Part shown: one piece after another, positions 40,099 through 49,346 of the stretch
Layout of the letters: every line of letters starts with the position of its first letter
How positions within the stretch are numbered: the first letter of the stretch is position 1
Assembly: GCF_900109465.1 (NCBI RefSeq)
Contig: NZ_FOAZ01000014.1
Coordinates: forward strand, 1 to 64,000
Direction of reading: 5' to 3'
Length of the DNA stretch: 64,000 nt
Source: Streptacidiphilus jiangxiensis
Lineage (GTDB): Bacteria > Actinomycetota > Actinomycetes > Streptomycetales > Streptomycetaceae
Made by a program: the position numbers and the translations under genes
Notes under the pieces: model-generated
What the model was told of the DNA's origin: nothing
Seen by the model: the letters and a program-made list of their open reading frames with translations, nothing else
The model's database searches: none

Positions 40099-42477
40099 AT
40101 GGATCACCACCCTCATCCTCTCGACGGTGGTTCCACGGCCCCCGCGTCGGCGACCCCGACCGCGGCGGACCTGGAGCTGCTCGACGAGATCCAGCAGCGC
40201 GTGCTCTGGCTCGCCACCCGCATCGTCGACTCCGCCAACCACGACCGCGCCACCGGCGACGGTGTGAAGGTCGGCGGGCACCAGGCCTCCAGCGCGAGCC
40301 TGGTCAGCACGATGACCGCGCTCTGGTTCGCCCACCTGGACGAGGCGGACCGGGTCAGCGTGAAGCCGCACGCCTCGCCGGTCTTCCACGCCATCCAGTA
40401 CCTGCTGGGCAACCTGGACCGCTCGTACCTGACGACCCTGCGCGCCCGCGGTGGCCTGCAGTCCTACCCGAGCCGCACCAAGGACCCGGACCCGGTCGAC
40501 TTCTCCACCGGCTCCGTCGGCCTCGGCCCGGCCGCCCCGCTCTTCGCCGCCGCGACCCGCCGCTACGTCGACGCGCACTTCGGCGCGCGCCCGGCCTCGC
40601 GCTTCGTCGCGCTGATGGGTGACGCGGAGCTGGACGAGGGCAACGTCTGGGAGGCGATCGCCGACGACGCGACGCAGGGCCTGGGCAAGGTCATGTGGAT
40701 CGTCGACTTCAACCGGCAGTCGCTGGACCGGGTCGTGCCGGGCGTCCGGATCGCGCAGTGGACGGCGCAGTTCGCCGCCGCCGGCTGGCACGTCGTCGAG
40801 GTGAAGTACGGGCGCCGGCTGCGCGCCGCGTTCGCGCGCCCGGGCGGGGAGGCCTTGCGCGCCTGGATCGACAACATGCCGAACGAGCACTACCAGTCGC
40901 TCTTCGGCCTGCCCGAGCAGGACGTGCGCAAGCAGTTCCTGGACGGCGCACCGCGGGAGGTCGCCGACTTCTGCGCGGTGATCCCGGACGCGGAGCTGGC
41001 CACACTGGTGACCGACCTGGGCGGCCACGACCTGGGCTCGCTGCTGGAGGCCTTCGCGGAGTGCGACGCGGTGACCGATCGGCCGAGCGTCGTCTTCGCC
41101 TACACCGTCAAGGGCTGGGGCCTGCCGACGGCGGGCAACCCGCGCAACCACTCGGCGCTGCTGACGACCGCTCAGGTCGACGAGCTGCGCACTGCCCGCG
41201 GGCTGACCGCCGCGACCGAGTGGGACGGCCTGGACCCGGCCACCCCGGCCGGTCGCCTGGCGGCCGAGCGGGCCCGGCTCTTCACGCGTCCAGCCGCTCC
41301 GTCGTTCGTCGCCCCGGCCGTACCGGAGGCGAGCGGGGTGCGCACGGGCAAGCCGCTCTCCACGCAGGAGGCCTTCGGCCGGGTGCTGGCGGAGCTGTCG
41401 CGGCAGCCGGAGCTGGCACCGCTGCTGGTCACCACCGCGCCGGACGTCGCCACCTCCACCAACCTGGCCGGCTTCATCAACCGCACCGGCGTCTTCGCGC
41501 CGGTCGAGCGCCGCGCCTGGAACAGCGACCCGGTGCTGCGCTGGGCCGAGGGCCCCACGGGCCAGCACATCGAGCTGGGCATCAGCGAGATGAACCTGTT
41601 CCTGCTGCTGGGCCAGCTGGGCCTGTCCTGGGACCTGTCCGGCCAGCCGCTGGTGCCGGTCGGCACGGTCTACGACCCGTTCGTGCTGCGCGGCCTGGAC
41701 GCGTTCATCTACGCGGTCTACTCGGGCTCGCGCTTCATCGTCGCGGGCACGCCGTCCGGTGTGACGCTGGCCCCCGAGGGCGGCGCGCACCAATCGACGA
41801 TCACGCCGTCGGTGGGCCTGGAGCTGCCGAACAGCGTCACCCTGGAGCCTGCCTACGCGGGCGCGCTGGACTGGCTGCTGTGCGACGCGGTCGGCCAGGT
41901 GGCCCGCGGAGAGGGCGGGGCGCACTACTTCCGCCTCACCACGCGTCCGCTGGAGCAGTCGCCGTTCGACGCGGCCAAGGCGCGGCTGGGCGAGACGGTC
42001 CTGCGCCGGCAGGTGCTGGCGGGTGCGTACCGGCTGGTGGAAGCGCCGGTCTCCGGGGACGCCCCGGTCGTCCGTCTGGCCGCCTCCGGCGCGGTCCTGC
42101 CGGAGGTCCTGGCGGCGGCCGCCGAGCTCGCGGAGGAGGGCATCGCGGCTCACGTCATCGACGTGACCTCGCAGGACCTGCTCTACGCCGAGTGGCAGCG
42201 CACCCTGCGCTCCGGCTACCGCACGGCCCGCACCCCGGACTCCCCGGGCGCCCTGCGCGCGGCCTTCGGCTCCGGTCGCGCCCCGCTGGTCACCGTCCAC
42301 GACGCGGCCTCCCACTCGATGGCCTGGCTCGGCGGCGCGCTGGGCGTCCCGACGGTCCCGCTGGGCGTCGACGCCTTCGGCCAGTCGGGCACGGTCGGCG
42401 ACCTGTACGAGATCAACAGCCTCGACTCGGGCTCGATCGTCAACGCGGCGCTGGCGGCGCTCAGCCTGGCGGAGTAG
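40099..42477 (+). CDS. Transketolase / pyruvate dehydrogenase E1-like TPP enzyme
   Basis: 792 aa. Thiamine diphosphate enzyme with an N-terminal TPP-binding domain (FVALMGDAELDEGNVWEA and VMWIVDFNRQSLDR, the GD-x(n)-N motif), a central pyrimidine-binding domain (ISEMNLFLLLGQLGLSWDL with the catalytic-type Glu) and a C-terminal transketolase domain. Relatives include the homodimeric E1 of pyruvate dehydrogenase (AceE) and transketolases, but it matches neither length exactly; alpha-keto acid or sugar-phosphate substrate is open. ATG 40099 is chosen for the leaderless promoter; an in-frame start at 40048 is also possible. No E2 or E3 gene is nearby. Confidence 0.8.
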   Translation: MDHHPHPLDGGSTAPASATPTAADLELLDEIQQRVLWLATRIVDSANHDRATGDGVKVGGHQASSASLVSTMTALWFAHLDEADRVSVKPHASPVFHAIQYLLGNLDRSYLTTLRARGGLQSYPSRTKDPDPVDFSTGSVGLGPAAPLFAAATRRYVDAHFGARPASRFVALMGDAELDEGNVWEAIADDATQGLGKVMWIVDFNRQSLDRVVPGVRIAQWTAQFAAAGWHVVEVKYGRRLRAAFARPGGEALRAWIDNMPNEHYQSLFGLPEQDVRKQFLDGAPREVADFCAVIPDAELATLVTDLGGHDLGSLLEAFAECDAVTDRPSVVFAYTVKGWGLPTAGNPRNHSALLTTAQVDELRTARGLTAATEWDGLDPATPAGRLAAERARLFTRPAAPSFVAPAVPEASGVRTGKPLSTQEAFGRVLAELSRQPELAPLLVTTAPDVATSTNLAGFINRTGVFAPVERRAWNSDPVLRWAEGPTGQHIELGISEMNLFLLLGQLGLSWDLSGQPLVPVGTVYDPFVLRGLDAFIYAVYSGSRFIVAGTPSGVTLAPEGGAHQSTITPSVGLELPNSVTLEPAYAGALDWLLCDAVGQVARGEGGAHYFRLTTRPLEQSPFDAAKARLGETVLRRQVLAGAYRLVEAPVSGDAPVVRLAASGAVLPEVLAAAAELAEEGIAAHVIDVTSQDLLYAEWQRTLRSGYRTARTPDSPGALRAAFGSGRAPLVTVHDAASHSMAWLGGALGVPTVPLGVDAFGQSGTVGDLYEINSLDSGSIVNAALAALSLAE

Positions 42478-42480
42478 CCC

Positions 42481-42535
42481 CTGTTCCGGGGGTGGACGAC
42501 TGTTCCGGGGGTGGACGACGGTCCGCCCCCGGAAC
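42481..42535 (+). terminator. Terminator with duplicated 5' arm
   Basis: ctgttccgggggtggacga occurs twice in tandem (42481-42499, 42500-42518). gtccgcccccggaac (42521-42535) can pair with either copy over 15 bp with one G-U. The proximal hairpin has a 4-nt loop. It ends the transketolase-like gene. Confidence 0.8.
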
Positions 42536-42593
42536 GGGGAGGCGCTAGCCTGCGAGTGACACACGTCACGCCCTGATACCACCTGGAGGAGAG

Positions 42594-43184
42594 ATGAGCG
42601 CACTGCCCGTTGACGACTCCCCTCTGGACGACGTCTGGGCGGCACTCGCGCATGTCGAGCACGACCCGGCCTTGGCGGGGTTCCGTGCCGAGCTCCTCGA
42701 TGGGGTGATCTTCTTGTCCCCACCTCCCGTGCCGGACCACGAGCGCATCATCACGCGCCTGGCCACTGAGATCGTGCGCCATGACGCGAAGGGTGAATTC
42801 ACCTTCTGGGCCGGCGGGAGTGGTCTGCTCACCGAGTCCGGCAGCGGCGTGCGACCAGATCTGATCATCACCGACACGGACGCGTTCAGTGGTGCCCGCG
42901 GCGAGTACAACCCCGTGGCCGGGGAGCCGATCCACCTCGTCGTGGAGGTGACCTCCACGAGCACCCGGGATCAGGACTACCGCCGCAAGCGTCAGATCTA
43001 CGCCGAGGCGGGGATCCCGTACTACTTGATCGTCGATCGCCAGCAGCGGGTCTGCCTGCTGCACCGGCTTCCCGACGACGGATCCCGCGCCCACGGCGAG
43101 CCCGTCGCCCGTGTTCCCTTCGGCAAGCCGTTGCCGCTGCCGGAGCCGCTCTCGTTCGACGTCGACACCTCGACATTCGGCTGA
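42594..43184 (+). CDS. Uma2-family (DUF820) putative restriction-endonuclease-like protein
   Basis: 196 aa. Uma2 pattern: ELLDGVIFLSPPPVPDHERI, VRPDLIITD, HLVVEVTSTSTRDQDYRRKRQIYAEAGIPYYLIVD. The PD-(D/E)xK-type residues Asp (RPDLI), Glu-Val-Thr-Ser and Lys (RRKRQIY) are all present. ATG has ggaggaga upstream. These proteins are abundant in actinobacteria and cyanobacteria; their biological role is unknown. Confidence 0.92.
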   Translation: MSALPVDDSPLDDVWAALAHVEHDPALAGFRAELLDGVIFLSPPPVPDHERIITRLATEIVRHDAKGEFTFWAGGSGLLTESGSGVRPDLIITDTDAFSGARGEYNPVAGEPIHLVVEVTSTSTRDQDYRRKRQIYAEAGIPYYLIVDRQQRVCLLHRLPDDGSRAHGEPVARVPFGKPLPLPEPLSFDVDTSTFG

Positions 43185-43211
43185 CCCGCGCCCGGTAGGC
43201 TTACGGGCCTG

Positions 43212-44849
43212 ATGACTGCCACTCTCGTCGCCAAAGATCTTGCCGCCGGACACGGTGAGCGCGTGCTGTTCTCCGGGCTCGACCTGGTCGTCGCCCCCGG
43301 CGACGTCGTCGGGCTGGTGGGGGTGAACGGCGCGGGGAAGTCCTCGTTGCTGAAGCTGCTCGCCGGGGTGGACACCCCCGAGGGCGGGAGCATCGCGCTC
43401 AGCCCGCCGACCGCGACGGTCGGGTACCTGCCGCAGGAGCCGGACCGCAGGCCCGGGGAGACGGTGGGGCAGTTCCTCGCCCGCCGGACCGGGGTCGCCG
43501 CCGCACAGGTCGCGCTGGACGAGGCGACGCAGGGGCTGGTCGACGGCACGCCGGGCGCGGACGACGCCTACGCCGCCGCGCTGGACCGGTGGCTGGACCT
43601 GGGTGGCGCGGATCTGGAGGAGCGCGCCGAGGCCGTCGCCGCAGACCTGGGGCTGGCCGTCGGCCTGGACCAGGAGATGACCTCCCTCTCGGGCGGCCAG
43701 GCCGCCCGCGCCGGGCTCGCCTCCCTCCTGCTCTCCCGCTACGACGTGTTCCTGCTCGACGAGCCCACGAACGACCTGGACCTGGACGGGCTGGAGCGCC
43801 TGGAGGCCTTCGTCCAGGGCCTGCGCGCCGGCACCGTCGTGATCAGCCACGACCGCGAGTTCCTCACCCGCACCGTCACCTCGGTGCTGGAGCTGGACCT
43901 GCACCAGCAGCAGGTCAACCACTACGGCGGCGGCTACGCGTCCTACCTGGAGGAGCGCGACCGTGCCCGGCGGCACGCCCGCGACGAGTACGAGGAGTAC
44001 GCCGACACCGTCACCGGCCTGGAGGCGCGGGCGCGGATGCAGCGCTCGTGGATGGAGAAGGGCGTCAAGAACGCCCGGCGCAAGAACAACGACAACGACA
44101 AGCAGGGCCGGGCGTTCCGCAGCGAGTCCACCGAGAAGCAGGCCGCCAAGGCCCGCCAGACGCAGCGCATGATCGAGCGGCTGGACGTGGTCGAGGAGCC
44201 GCGCAAGGAGTGGGAGCTGCGGATGGAGATCGCCGCGGCACCGCGCGCGGGCGCGGTCGTGGCGACGGCGCGCGGCGCGCGGGTCGAGCGCGGCGGGTTC
44301 AGCTTCGGTCCGGTCGACCTGCAGGTCGACTGGGGTGACCGGATCGCGGTGACCGGACCGAACGGCGCCGGCAAGTCCACGCTGCTGGCGGCGCTGCTGG
44401 GCCGGCTCCCGTTGGACGAGGGCCACGCCGCGCTCGGCCCGGGCGTCGTGGTCGGCGAGGTGGACCAGGCCCGTGGGCTCTTCCTCGGCGAGATGCCGCT
44501 GGTGGAGGCGTTCAGCGCGGCCGTGCCGGAGCTCTCGCCCGGCGACGTGCGCACGCTGCTGGCCAAGTTCGGGCTCAAGGCGACGCACGTGCTGCGCCCG
44601 GCGGCGACGCTCTCCCCGGGCGAGCGCACCCGCGCGGCCCTCGCGCTGCTCCAGGGCCGGGGCGTCAACCTGCTGGTGCTGGACGAGCCGACGAACCATC
44701 TGGACCTCGCGGCCATCGAGCAGTTGGAGTCGGCGCTCGCCTCCTACAACGGCACGCTGCTGCTGGTCACCCACGACCGGCGGATGCTGGACGCGGTGGA
44801 GACCAACCGCCGCATCCACGTGGCGGACGGGCGGATCAGCGAGAGCTGA
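43212..44849 (+). CDS. ABC-F family ATPase
   Basis: 545 aa, no TM segment. Two nucleotide-binding domains: Walker A GVNGAGKSS with LSGGQAARAGLASLLLSRYDVFLLDEPTNDLD, and GPNGAGKST with LSPGERTRAALALLQGRGVNLLVLDEPTNHLD. The linker is helical and basic (RMQRSWMEKGVKNARRKNNDNDKQ). ABC-F proteins bind the ribosome; many protect against macrolide, lincosamide or similar antibiotics, others act as translation factors. A TAGGCT hexamer at 43196-43201 suggests a very short leader. The exact class cannot be set from sequence alone. Confidence 0.93.
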   Translation: MTATLVAKDLAAGHGERVLFSGLDLVVAPGDVVGLVGVNGAGKSSLLKLLAGVDTPEGGSIALSPPTATVGYLPQEPDRRPGETVGQFLARRTGVAAAQVALDEATQGLVDGTPGADDAYAAALDRWLDLGGADLEERAEAVAADLGLAVGLDQEMTSLSGGQAARAGLASLLLSRYDVFLLDEPTNDLDLDGLERLEAFVQGLRAGTVVISHDREFLTRTVTSVLELDLHQQQVNHYGGGYASYLEERDRARRHARDEYEEYADTVTGLEARARMQRSWMEKGVKNARRKNNDNDKQGRAFRSESTEKQAAKARQTQRMIERLDVVEEPRKEWELRMEIAAAPRAGAVVATARGARVERGGFSFGPVDLQVDWGDRIAVTGPNGAGKSTLLAALLGRLPLDEGHAALGPGVVVGEVDQARGLFLGEMPLVEAFSAAVPELSPGDVRTLLAKFGLKATHVLRPAATLSPGERTRAALALLQGRGVNLLVLDEPTNHLDLAAIEQLESALASYNGTLLLVTHDRRMLDAVETNRRIHVADGRISES

Positions 44850-44901
44850 CCCGCCCGCAGGAACGAACTCGTGGACCCCTGGGCCGCCGACGCGGCGGTC
44901 C

Positions 44902-45492
44902 CTAGCGTGCCGCCGTCGGCACGTACTTGTAGCCCACCCGACGGACCGTCACGATCCGGGCCCGGTAGGCCTCGCCGAGCTTGCGGCGCAACCGCGCCAC
45001 GTGGACGTCGACGGTGCGGCCGTCGCCGATGTGGCCGTAACCCCAGACGGCCTCGACCAGGCTCTCGCGGGTGTGGACCCGGTGCGGGTGCGCGGTGAGA
45101 TGGGCGAGTAGCTCGAACTCCAGGTAGGTGAGTTCGAGTTGGTCGCCGTCGAGGTGCGCGATGCGCAGGTCCAGGTCGACGGAGAGGCCCTCGCCCGGCG
45201 TGGTCACCCCGACGGGAGCAGGCGTGGCCGCCGGAGCAGGCGCGGCCGCCGGAGCAGGAACAGCGGGGATCGTGGCCAGGGCGGGGGCGACGCCCTCGGG
45301 GACCAGGAGCAGGTAGCCGACGAGCGGGGTGCCGTCGGCCGCGCCGAGCGGGAGCTCGCCGACCAGGTGGGGTGGCAGCCGGTAGACGCCGGGCTGGGCG
45401 GCGACCGCGGACGCGGTCACGGACTCGTCGGGCCGGACCGCACGCAGGCGCGGCGCGGCGGGCAGGACGGGGCTGAGCGTGGAAACAGACAT
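44902..45492 (-). CDS. Orphan OmpR/PhoB-type winged-helix DNA-binding protein
   Basis: 196 aa. C-terminal winged helix (about residues 100-195): LSVDLDLRIAHLDGDQLELTYLEFELLAHLTAHPHRVHTRESLVEAVWGY, then RTVDVHVARLRRKLG and TVRRVGYKYVP. In place of a response-regulator receiver there is a ~85-residue N-terminal region containing GTPLVGYLLLVPEGV and an Ala/Pro linker, so no phosphorylation site is present. It must be controlled in another way. Convergent to the ABC-F gene. Confidence 0.85.
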   Translation of the reverse strand: MSVSTLSPVLPAAPRLRAVRPDESVTASAVAAQPGVYRLPPHLVGELPLGAADGTPLVGYLLLVPEGVAPALATIPAVPAPAAAPAPAATPAPVGVTTPGEGLSVDLDLRIAHLDGDQLELTYLEFELLAHLTAHPHRVHTRESLVEAVWGYGHIGDGRTVDVHVARLRRKLGEAYRARIVTVRRVGYKYVPTAAR

Positions 45493-45703
45493 GACAGGAC
45501 TCGATTCGCGCAGGACGGACGGGTGGGCGTCTGCGCGCCAAGGGGCCTGAGAAGGCGAAAAAGGGAAGGACTCAGGCCTGCGCGCCGGACGAGCGGCGAC
45601 AGGTCTGGTCGAAGTGGAACTGCTGGCGCGAGGGCCAGAACGGTTCGAGGACGATGTCCATGGCGCTATTGAACCAGATCGTGGCCGCGCTCGCTCTTCC
45701 CTT

Positions 45704-45736
45704 CTTTCTGGCGGACTGTTAGATACAGCCAGAAAG
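45704..45736. promoter_or_regulatory. Interrupted palindrome upstream of the MFS gene
   Basis: CTTTCTGGC (45704-45712) and GCCAGAAAG (45728-45736) are perfect inverted 9-bp arms; inside them ctgt-tagat-acag forms a further short repeat. It lies 30 nt before the MFS start. Could be an operator or an mRNA hairpin. Confidence 0.55.
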
Positions 45737-45766
45737 GAGCCGCCACCTGGAACGAGGAGCCGCCGA

Positions 45767-47446
45767 GTGACATCCGCACCCGAGAACGTCGACTCAGCAC
45801 CGAGACCCGAGCCCGACCCGGAACCCGACGCCACCAACCGCCTCGACGGCGCCTCCCGCCTGCGCATCTTCGCGGTGATCCTCGTCGTGGTGCTCTTCGC
45901 CGAAATCGCCGCACTGCAGTACACGATGGTCGCCTCCGCGGCGCGCCAGATCGCGCCCAGCTTCCCGAGCGTGGGCGCGAACATCAGTTGGATGGTCATC
46001 ATCTTCGGCCTGGTGGGCGGGGCCACCACGCCGATCCTCGGCAAGCTCTCCGACCTCTGGGGCAAGCGCCGCACCATGCTGATGACCGGCGTGTCCTTCG
46101 CCCTCGGCACGCTCATCTGCGCACTCACCCACACCTGGTGGGTCTTCCTGGTCGGCCGGGCGCTGGAGGCCGTCGCCATCTCGGCGCCGACCGTCGCGTA
46201 CGGACTGTTCCGCGACATCCTGCCGCGCCGTTACATCCCCGCCGCCATCGGCGTCATCGCCACCGGCCTCGGCATGTCGGCGCTCGCCGCCCCGCTCATC
46301 GGTGGCGCACTGATGGACGCCTACGGCTGGCGGTGGCTCTTCTGGTTCCTGCTCATCTTCGTCGGCGTCATGATGCCGCTGATGTGGGTGGTGGTGCCGG
46401 AGTCCTCGCTGCGCACCCGGCAACGCCTGGACATCGGGGGCGCGCTGCTGCTCGGCGGCGGCGTGGGCCTGGTCCTGGTCTACCTCTCCAACGGCAACAC
46501 CTGGGGCTGGGGCCGACTGGACTCGCTCGCCTACCTGTTCGGCGGCCTCGCGGCGCTGATCGCGTTCCTGCTCGTGGAACGCGTCGTCGCCGAGCCCATC
46601 ATGGATCCGAAGCTGCTCTTCTCCCCGCGCGTGTTGGTGATCCTCGGCGCGGCCACGCTGGGCAGCATGGTCATCGGGATCCAGGGCTACAGCATCCCCT
46701 ACATGCTGCAGACGCCGACCCAGTCGCAGCTGCACGCGCAGATCCTAGGCGTCGCGCTCTCGGGCAGCGGCGGCCAGACCCTGCCACCGGCGATGGCGCC
46801 GCTGTTCCACACCATCTTCAACTCCACGCTCGCCTTCGGCCTCGGCGCGACGCTGCTGGCCTACGGCTACTACTCCGCCGTCTACTCCGGCGGCGTCGGC
46901 ATGCTCTCCGGTGCCGGCGCGGGCGAACTCGCCCGCAAGACCGGACCGCGGCTGCCGCTGATCATCGCGATGACGATGTTCACCCTCTCCACCGTGCTCT
47001 ACGCGTACTTCCCACACTCCAAGTGGCAGTACGGGCTCTTCGCAGCGGTCTTCGGGATCGGCTTCGGCGCGTTCTACGCGGCCTGCCCCAACCTGATGAT
47101 CGAGGCCGTCCCGGCCCGGCAACAGGGCATCAGCGCCGGCATGCTCGGCGTCGTCAACAGTCTGGCGACCGCCGTCGGCACCGGCGTGCTGACGGCGTTC
47201 CTGTCCGGACACCCGCTGAAGATGGAGGTCCAGATCCAGGGCCTGCCGGAGTCGGCGACCGGCGGGGGCTTCCACGTGATCCCGCAGCTCTACGCCTTCT
47301 CCGGCTACCAGCAGGGCCTGCTGGTAGCCGCCGGGTGCGGGGCGGTGGGCCTGATCGTGGCCCTGCTGATGCGTCACGGCCGCTCCCCCGCGACCGGGGG
47401 TGAGGCCACCGACCAGGGCGTGCCGGCGCAGCGCACCGCCGCGTGA
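45767..47446 (+). CDS. MFS transporter
   Basis: 559-aa integral membrane protein, about 14 TM helices. Hydrophilic N-terminus (residues 1-30), then motif A GKLSDLWGKRRTMLMTGV and the motif C region GLGMSALAAPLIGGALMDAYGWRWLFW. A loop between later helices contains GVALSGSGGQTLPPAMAPLF. GTG 45767 has gaggag 8 nt upstream. Probably a drug or metabolite exporter; the regulator is not adjacent. Confidence 0.88.
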   Translation: MTSAPENVDSAPRPEPDPEPDATNRLDGASRLRIFAVILVVVLFAEIAALQYTMVASAARQIAPSFPSVGANISWMVIIFGLVGGATTPILGKLSDLWGKRRTMLMTGVSFALGTLICALTHTWWVFLVGRALEAVAISAPTVAYGLFRDILPRRYIPAAIGVIATGLGMSALAAPLIGGALMDAYGWRWLFWFLLIFVGVMMPLMWVVVPESSLRTRQRLDIGGALLLGGGVGLVLVYLSNGNTWGWGRLDSLAYLFGGLAALIAFLLVERVVAEPIMDPKLLFSPRVLVILGAATLGSMVIGIQGYSIPYMLQTPTQSQLHAQILGVALSGSGGQTLPPAMAPLFHTIFNSTLAFGLGATLLAYGYYSAVYSGGVGMLSGAGAGELARKTGPRLPLIIAMTMFTLSTVLYAYFPHSKWQYGLFAAVFGIGFGAFYAACPNLMIEAVPARQQGISAGMLGVVNSLATAVGTGVLTAFLSGHPLKMEVQIQGLPESATGGGFHVIPQLYAFSGYQQGLLVAAGCGAVGLIVALLMRHGRSPATGGEATDQGVPAQRTAA

Positions 47447-47470
47447 GGTTCTGGGCTCGGGCCCGGGGCC

Positions 47471-48037
47471 TCAGGAGGCGAGGAACGCGGTGACGCGATC
47501 GAGCAGGAGCGCGGTCGCGTCGGCGTCGTAGGCCGGGATGGAGGAGTCCGTGAACAGGTGCTGGTCGCCGGGGTAGAGGAACAGCTCCGCCTCGGCGGCC
47601 TCGGCGACCAGTGCCTGCGCGGCGGCCTCGTCCTCGGCCCAGAACGGGTCGTCCTTCGCGGCGTGGATCTGGACCGGCACCCGCGACGGCCAGGCGTCAC
47701 CGAACTCCGTGACCGGAATGCACCCGTGTATGAGCAGGGCGCCCCGCGCGTCGGGGCGCGTCTGCGCGAGCATCTGGGCCGGCAGCACACCGAGCGAGAA
47801 GCCCGCGTAGACGGCCTCACCGGGCAGCTCCTCGGCCGCGCGCACGCCCCGGGCGACGACCTCCGGGAAGCCGATCTCCTGGGCGTGGCCGACGCCCTCC
47901 TGGACGGACGCGAACGTCCGCCCGTCGAACAGGTCGGGCGTGTGGACGGTGTGCCCGGCCGCCCGCAGCGCGTCGGCGAAGGCGACGACACCCTCGGTCA
48001 GCCCCAGAGCGTGGTGGAACAGAACGACCTCGACCAC
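47471..48037 (-). CDS. Dienelactone hydrolase family protein
   Basis: 188 aa with alpha/beta hydrolase fold of the DLH type: VVEVVLFHHALGLTEGV, DLFDGRTF, GFSLGVLPAQMLA, IHAAKDDPFW (acid) and LYPGDQHLFTD (His). The nucleophile is Ser in GFSLG, whereas classical dienelactone hydrolases use Cys, so activity may be esterase-like. GTG 48037 is chosen for gagggggg 8 nt upstream; ATG 48058 is an alternative. Confidence 0.85.
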   Translation of the reverse strand: MVEVVLFHHALGLTEGVVAFADALRAAGHTVHTPDLFDGRTFASVQEGVGHAQEIGFPEVVARGVRAAEELPGEAVYAGFSLGVLPAQMLAQTRPDARGALLIHGCIPVTEFGDAWPSRVPVQIHAAKDDPFWAEDEAAAQALVAEAAEAELFLYPGDQHLFTDSSIPAYDADATALLLDRVTAFLAS

Positions 48038-48130
48038 GGCGGTACCCCCCTCGTGCATGTGGTGCAGGACCGCTTTCGGCGGACGATTCGGAACCTAACC
48101 CACGTCACTGACAACTCCCGGGAAGCCCGC

Positions 48131-48790
48131 TCACCCGAGCCGCTCGGCCGTGCCGAGGATGTGGGTCGCGGAAGGCGACGGGAGCCGCAGGTCGGGGAAG
48201 GCGAAGGTGTCCAGGGTGCGCACGGAGAACCCCGAGGCCTCGATCGCCGCGAGCGTGTCCCGGCCCGTGTGGCAGCCGCCGCACAGGCACGGCCAGACGG
48301 TCGCGTCGAGGGCCCGCTGCACCCGGCGCATCCCCGGGGTGGGCGCCTGCACGTGCTCGAAGAACCGGATCCGCCCGCCCCGCCGCAGCACCCGGTGCAG
48401 CTCGGCCAGCGCGGCGCGCTGGTCCGCGACCGAGCAGAGGGTGAGGCAGACGACGGCCGCGTCGAAGGACCCGTCCTCGACGGGGATCCGCTCGGCGCGC
48501 CCGGCCACCACGTCGACCCGGACCCCGGAGTCCCGCGCGGCCTGCTCGGCGAAGGCGCGCAACGTCGGCTCCGGCTCGACCGCGAGCACGCGCGTGACCG
48601 CAGCCGGGTAGTAGGGGAAGTTCAGCCCGCTGCCCGCGCCGATCTCGACGACCTCGCCGGACAGGCCGGCCAGCAGCCTCCGACGGTGCTCGGTGACCCC
48701 GGCCCGCGCCAGGGCCGGCCCGGCGACGCGCGCCCAGAACCGCGCGAACACGGGGTGACGGACGGTCGATCCGGCTGATGGCACGGGCAT
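48131..48790 (-). CDS. Class I SAM-dependent methyltransferase
   Basis: 219 aa. SAM-binding motif I VVEIGAGSGLNFPYYP, motif II acidic AVEPEP, and FDAAVVCLTLCSV, then LRRGGRIRFFEHVQAP. The C-terminal CLCGGCHTGRDTLAAIEASGF is typical of the METTL7/UbiE-like group that methylates small lipophilic or thiol compounds. ATG 48790 has gggtga upstream. Substrate unknown. Confidence 0.85.
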   Translation of the reverse strand: MPVPSAGSTVRHPVFARFWARVAGPALARAGVTEHRRRLLAGLSGEVVEIGAGSGLNFPYYPAAVTRVLAVEPEPTLRAFAEQAARDSGVRVDVVAGRAERIPVEDGSFDAAVVCLTLCSVADQRAALAELHRVLRRGGRIRFFEHVQAPTPGMRRVQRALDATVWPCLCGGCHTGRDTLAAIEASGFSVRTLDTFAFPDLRLPSPSATHILGTAERLG

Positions 48791-48863
48791 GGATGGTTCA
48801 CCCAATCCTGTGAGGCCGACCCTGGTGGGGTGATCCCGACGATACGCCCGTCCCACGCGACGA

Positions 48864-49142
48864 CTACTCGACGCGGATCAGGCCGCCCTGCGGGTCGATC
48901 CGGTCCGCGCCCGCGTCGTCGAACCAGACGCCACCCGTCGCCAGGTAGCGGAAGCGGTGCTCGCCGGGCGGGAAGGAGACACTGACCGTACGCGTGCCGT
49001 CCCGGCGGCGCACGAGTTCTGCCGCGCCCGGCTGCCAGCCGTTGAAGTCCCCCACCACGCTGACGACGCCCATCGGCTCCGCCGCCGGCAGACGGAACGT
49101 CACGCGGGTCTTGCCGCCGAACAGTCGCGTCCGCGAGAGCAT
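48864..49142 (-). CDS. CBM48/isoamylase-N-like glycogen-binding domain protein
   Basis: 92 aa. RVTFRLPAAEPMGVVSVVGDFNGW and then FPPGEHRFRYLATGGVWFDDAGADRI are typical of the AMPK-beta/CBM48 early-set domain that binds alpha-glucans. No catalytic domain is attached; the whole protein is the domain. ATG 49142 has gggagg upstream. Such free-standing domains are common in actinobacteria; the role is unknown. Confidence 0.85.
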   Translation of the reverse strand: MLSRTRLFGGKTRVTFRLPAAEPMGVVSVVGDFNGWQPGAAELVRRRDGTRTVSVSFPPGEHRFRYLATGGVWFDDAGADRIDPQGGLIRVE

Positions 49143-49346
49143 CGCGACCGCCTCCCTCCCGGTTCGTCCGCACGGTCCTTCGGTTCGCTCATCCGTGCGT
49201 CGCGCACCAGCATGGCCGAACCCGCGCCCGCATGAAAGGCGGCCTCGTCCGGTCACCGGGACACCTCGGCGTCGAAGCTCTTGGTGGCAAGGCGTCGGCG
49301 GTCGACCGGCGACGGGCCTGCCCGCGCTCCAGGCGGCGCCGGCAGG

